DNA of 25,345 nt from positions 1-25,345 of IMG/VR virus record IMGVR_UViG_3300009605_000129. One strand, written 5' to 3'. The notes under the pieces were generated by a model. It saw only the letters and a list, made by a program, of their open reading frames with translations, did no database searches and was not told where the DNA came from. Positions 22,544 through 25,345 of the stretch are shown here, piece after piece. The stretch's first letter is position 1, and the number at the start of each line of letters is the position of its first letter. A program made the translations under genes and the position numbers. This stretch comes from a virus.

Positions 22544-23197
22544 CTATACCCCTATGGGAAACTCTAGGCCGGTATACAGCTTGAATTGATGTGACGCTTG
22601 CATGTTGGCTAGCTGTTTACCTGTGGCTGTTTGCACTATACAATCAATTATAGTATTATTATCGCTCACTATAGATTTCAAATTTTCAACAGGTGTGCAG
22701 TTGTATACTACGCCATTATCTATATTATCTAATTGCTCCCAATTTTTTCTAGTAATATTGACATAGTGGATATTAAGATCTTCTGCTGCCGCTTTAACTG
22801 CCGCTGCATATCCCCCGTTTCCTATGATATAAAAATTATCATGGTTCTGAAAGTCTTTAAGGTAATCTAGAGCAGCCAAATAGTCTGTGTTGTATGCTTT
22901 TAATTTGTTGTTTTCATTTATGACTGTGTTTGCCGCTCCTATCCGACCACCGTCCCAGATCTCATCAACATACTCTAATACCTCTTGTTTAAACGGCATA
23001 GTTACCGCAAAGCCCTTTACGTCCAGTGTCTTCACAGATTTTATAGCATCCTCTATGCTGTCCACGGAAAACGATTTGTAGATCTTGTTTAAGCCGTAGT
23101 AATAAAATGCGGTGTTCATCATTTGGCAACCGGTATTACCAGCAGTCTTGGCAAATGAACAATATACCTCTGTATCTTTATTGATCCACAAGTTCAT
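22544..23197 (-). CDS. Shikimate/quinate dehydrogenase-like reductase, compact
   Basis: This 217-residue protein aligns by eye along most of AroE (usually 270-290 residues). A-V-T-M-P-F-K ends at K70 (the catalytic lysine position), I-G-A-A-N-T-V-I is at 86-93, N-T-D at 103-105 gives the catalytic aspartate, the nucleotide loop is G-N-G-G-Y at 126-130, T-R-K at 149-151 suggests NADP, Y-N-C-T-P is at 165-169, and Q-A-S-H-Q-F-K-L-Y-T-G at 200-210 matches the closing QA..F.L..G helix. The N-terminal S-x-S substrate motif of AroE is replaced by G-N-T-G (20-23), so shikimate may not be the substrate. The loops between elements are short. Its ATG overlaps the end of the GatZ-like gene by 20 nt, implying coupled translation. 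Confidence 0.75.
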   Translation of the reverse strand: MNLWINKDTEVYCSFAKTAGNTGCQMMNTAFYYYGLNKIYKSFSVDSIEDAIKSVKTLDVKGFAVTMPFKQEVLEYVDEIWDGGRIGAANTVINENNKLKAYNTDYLAALDYLKDFQNHDNFYIIGNGGYAAAVKAAAEDLNIHYVNITRKNWEQLDNIDNGVVYNCTPVENLKSIVSDNNTIIDCIVQTATGKQLANMQASHQFKLYTGLEFPIGV

Positions 23198-24134
23198 TTA
23201 AATCCCTTAGTTTGTTTTTTATAACCCCATTGATTTTATCGTCTATGTCCAGTTTAATGAGTAAAAACTCATCATCAGAAAGAACATAATGGCCACACAC
23301 CTTTATCAATTCTTTCTTGTTGTCTTCGGGAACAAAATCCTCGTCAACCCATTTTCTCCATCTGTTTGAATGATAACAAATTTGATAAAAATCTTCTATG
23401 TCATCACCCATTTCGTCCAAATAGCACAATGTTTCAAGCTGGCCCAATTCAGGGGCTATGTTTATTGCGTCAAGGCCCAAGTCAAACCTAGCTTTATATT
23501 CGTTGTTGGATAAGTAGTCTCCGTTGTGTTCTTTGCTCTTCTTGCCAAATTTTTTACACACCGCGATCATTTGTTCTAAATCGTTTGAATTGAAAGCTCC
23601 GGTATTAATTCTCTTGCCCAAATTCAACCCAACTCCAGATTGTATGGTTACGTATTCTATCGCGTCAAACATTTCTGGTAACAACTTTGACTCTAAATCT
23701 GATAAAAATGTACTTAATGATGCAGCACTAAACTTTCTTATGGCCTCTTCTGTACCAACTTCAAATCTGATATGTCTATTGGTGTAATAGCAAAATGCTA
23801 TATTGCTTATACATTCTCTAAGTCCTTCATGATATCCAGAATATTTGACCCAAGGGTCTATGTGGATTATCTCTACATTTTCGCAGTCTGCTTTTAGGGA
23901 CTCGTATCCGTCATCATCCATATAGCCCTGACTCGCCCCCGCGTGGTCTCTTTCAATTGTAACTCGTCCATTTACATACTTAGCAAACGTTTCAGTGGTC
24001 CAGTTGTTGACATATCCACCACTATAATCAACCTGTCTTCTCGAAGGAATGAAGCCAAACACATCGCCAAAATCTATAACTGCATCGGTTATATTTAGAG
24101 ACATCGGCCCTATAAAATATTTGATATTATTCAT
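23178..24134 (-). CDS. GatZ/KbaZ-like tagatose-bisphosphate aldolase subunit homologue
   Basis: I choose ATG 24134 (318 residues). The longer frame begins with TTG at 24182 and adds a cysteine-rich stretch unlike the family. Family landmarks in order: Q-V-D-x-x-G-G-Y-V-N (34-43), E-R-D-H-A-G (61-66; GatZ has G-G-D-H-L-G-P), I-H-I-D-P-W (90-95; GatZ I-H-L-D-A), E-V-G-T-E-E (125-130), Q-S-G-V-G-L (165-170), E-H-N-G-D-Y-L (202-208) and I-A-P-E-L-G (226-231). In known systems GatZ/KbaZ assists the class II aldolase GatY/KbaY, which is not present here. The protein is about 100 residues shorter than E. coli GatZ. It may bind or convert a sugar phosphate on its own. ATGAATAA at the overlap with the kinase gene couples translation. 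Confidence 0.7.
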   Translation of the reverse strand: MNNIKYFIGPMSLNITDAVIDFGDVFGFIPSRRQVDYSGGYVNNWTTETFAKYVNGRVTIERDHAGASQGYMDDDGYESLKADCENVEIIHIDPWVKYSGYHEGLRECISNIAFCYYTNRHIRFEVGTEEAIRKFSAASLSTFLSDLESKLLPEMFDAIEYVTIQSGVGLNLGKRINTGAFNSNDLEQMIAVCKKFGKKSKEHNGDYLSNNEYKARFDLGLDAINIAPELGQLETLCYLDEMGDDIEDFYQICYHSNRWRKWVDEDFVPEDNKKELIKVCGHYVLSDDEFLLIKLDIDDKINGVIKNKLRDLNELVDQ

Positions 24135-25345
24135 GGTCCTTTTGCAACATCTGATGTGACTTGAAAAATAACAAATCTCCAAGCTCTCTCTCGTGGAGGG
24201 GAGACATGTTTAAAAATATAAGGGAGGTAATCGTCTTGATTTTTTCTAAATCGTATCCGTTGTCTACAATCCATTGTTCGTACACCAACTTAAACTCATC
24301 CAGCTTAGGGTTAGATTTATAATTGTAAGTTACTATTTCTTTGTTAACATAGCAAGAAAAATTGTTACTATCTTTCATTGAGGAATAAGACATTAAGATT
24401 CCGCCATACATTTTTGCTAAGTCGTAATACACATCTCCAACGACCTGTCCCGCGAAATCTTGTCTCCAGTCTAATAGATAAAATCTACCGCAATCTGTGT
24501 GAATTACATTGTCAAATTGTAAATCTCCATGAAACATTTCTGTTGGTAGGCCCTTGCTCAGACGGCTCCATTTAAAATCATGCAATAAATCTTTAATGGA
24601 ACTTGTTTTCACTCCGTTAACGATATGGCTGTTTAAATATGACTCCCCCCTTTCCGACAAGAACAATTTTAGTCTATCTAGAGTTTTATCCTTGTAGAAT
24701 AATAAACAATCCTTTCTAATATCCTTATCAATCGGTTGCCACATATTATTCTTCATAAAAGATAGGAACTTTTTCCAAATATCGATATCATTGCAATCAT
24801 ATAAAGTGTTTCCTTCTAGCCACTTGTATGAAAACAAGTTGTTCCCGCAATAAACCACATCCGGGGCCAGCCCCCTTAACTTTTTGGCTCTCTCTACTCG
24901 CCCACTAATGAATTTGTCGTCTGAAGACAGTTTGATGAAATTGTTATCAACTCTGTAAAGAAATTCTCCGCTATTTTTAGGGATGCTATACCTCACATTA
25001 TCGTCGAATGTTTTTTGGGCATGCAAATAATTTTCTACCGTTCCGATGTCATACCAATCAAACATGTGGCCTTTCAGTGTTGAATATTTATCAGTGTTGT
25101 AGTAAGCGCTAACAACCTCCACGCCCTCCAATTCCTCCCAAAAGGTTTTGTAGTCATAAACTCCGGCCAACCCAATGAATGCATAATCATATCCATCTTC
25201 AGACTTATCTTTAAAATCAGTTATGTCTCCATTTTTGACATTTGCGGTGGAATATCTACTTGGAATACTCGTGGGGTAAAGGCCGAGCCAATCATAATCT
25301 ACAGGAGGAAGGTCGTTTATAATAACTACATCTGCAGTTATTATA
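24127..25345 (-). CDS. Nucleotidyltransferase-phosphotransferase fusion, N-terminus missing
   Basis: The frame is open to the right edge, giving about 405 visible residues; the TTG at 25170 is an internal codon, not the start. Visible residues 1-110 are the C-terminal part of a sugar-1-phosphate or MobA-like nucleotidyltransferase: Y-D-Y-A-F-I-G-L-A-G-V-Y-D-Y near 51-64 and F-D-W-Y-D-I-G-T-V-E-N-Y near 95-106. From about 120 on it is an APH/choline-kinase-type domain with F-S-Y-K-W-L-E-G-N-T-L-Y-D, the catalytic loop H-G-D-L-Q-F-D-N near 272-279 and the metal site L-L-D-W near 290-293. The pairing recalls LicC and LicA, which phosphorylate and then nucleotide-activate choline. Here the substrate is unknown and may be a polyol or sugar. 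Context suggests synthesis of an activated surface or virion component. Confidence 0.75.
   Translation of the reverse strand, partial: IITADVVIINDLPPVDYDWLGLYPTSIPSRYSTANVKNGDITDFKDKSEDGYDYAFIGLAGVYDYKTFWEELEGVEVVSAYYNTDKYSTLKGHMFDWYDIGTVENYLHAQKTFDDNVRYSIPKNSGEFLYRVDNNFIKLSSDDKFISGRVERAKKLRGLAPDVVYCGNNLFSYKWLEGNTLYDCNDIDIWKKFLSFMKNNMWQPIDKDIRKDCLLFYKDKTLDRLKLFLSERGESYLNSHIVNGVKTSSIKDLLHDFKWSRLSKGLPTEMFHGDLQFDNVIHTDCGRFYLLDWRQDFAGQVVGDVYYDLAKMYGGILMSYSSMKDSNNFSCYVNKEIVTYNYKSNPKLDEFKLVYEQWIVDNGYDLEKIKTITSLIFLNMSPLHERELGDLLFFKSHQMLQKDHE

Noticed and set aside
23178-24182. TTG start at 24182 for the GatZ-like gene
   Set aside because: The added residues do not fit the family, and ATG 24134 overlaps the upstream stop with AAAGGA nearby.
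15-25345. tRNA genes, integrase, insertion sequences or attachment sites
   Set aside because: I looked for cloverleaf arms, recombinase motifs and terminal inverted repeats by eye and saw none. A dedicated tRNA scan would be needed to exclude a tRNA, but almost all bases are taken by genes.

Overview
The window reads as a contiguous piece of a tailed dsDNA phage genome (Caudoviricetes), most likely an environmental (aquatic) phage. Every gene I can support lies on the minus strand, so transcription runs from high to low coordinates. The phage assignment rests on a large terminase with intact ATPase and nuclease motifs, a portal protein, a prohead protease joined to a scaffold, a decoration protein, a probable HK97-fold capsid protein and a long run of tail-fibre genes. 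The aquatic source and the host are inferred only from protein style, and I cannot name a close relative.

Layout in transcription order. (1) 25345-21856: four tightly packed non-structural genes. They are a nucleotidyltransferase fused to an APH/choline-kinase-type phosphotransferase (5' end outside the window), a GatZ/KbaZ-type TIM-barrel protein, a compact shikimate-dehydrogenase-like reductase, and a PhyH-type Fe(II)/2-oxoglutarate dioxygenase. They overlap or lie 10-19 nt apart and run straight into the terminase gene. They look like an auxiliary metabolic cassette for making or activating a small sugar- or polyol-like compound; this pathway is a hypothesis. (2) 21836-14528: packaging and head module of TerL, portal with a long C-terminal extension, protease-scaffold with a well-placed internal start for a free scaffold, decoration protein and major capsid protein, closed by a strong intrinsic terminator. 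(3) 14403-1: adsorption module. It holds a small tail protein, an 1809-residue fibre with three YadA-head-like beta-roll blocks, a 449-residue fibre, four small proteins (one BppU-like), a 296-residue fibre, a fibre-assembly-like protein, and a second giant fibre (at least 1396 residues) that runs off the left edge. Fibre-type genes fill about half of the window. No neck, tail-tube, sheath or tape-measure gene is visible.

How it fits together. The four fibre genes form two pairs sharing an N-terminal module (DVRHN type in two, RVKE/GFxSF type in two), suggesting two docking sites with exchangeable distal parts. An identical heptamer, GTGTATA on the coding strand, sits in four intergenic gaps, three times 44-49 nt before a start codon. 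It may be the phage's own late promoter, splitting the structural genes into separately started units. Apart from the short gaps listed, the window is fully coding; I see no tRNA, CRISPR array, insertion sequence or integrase.
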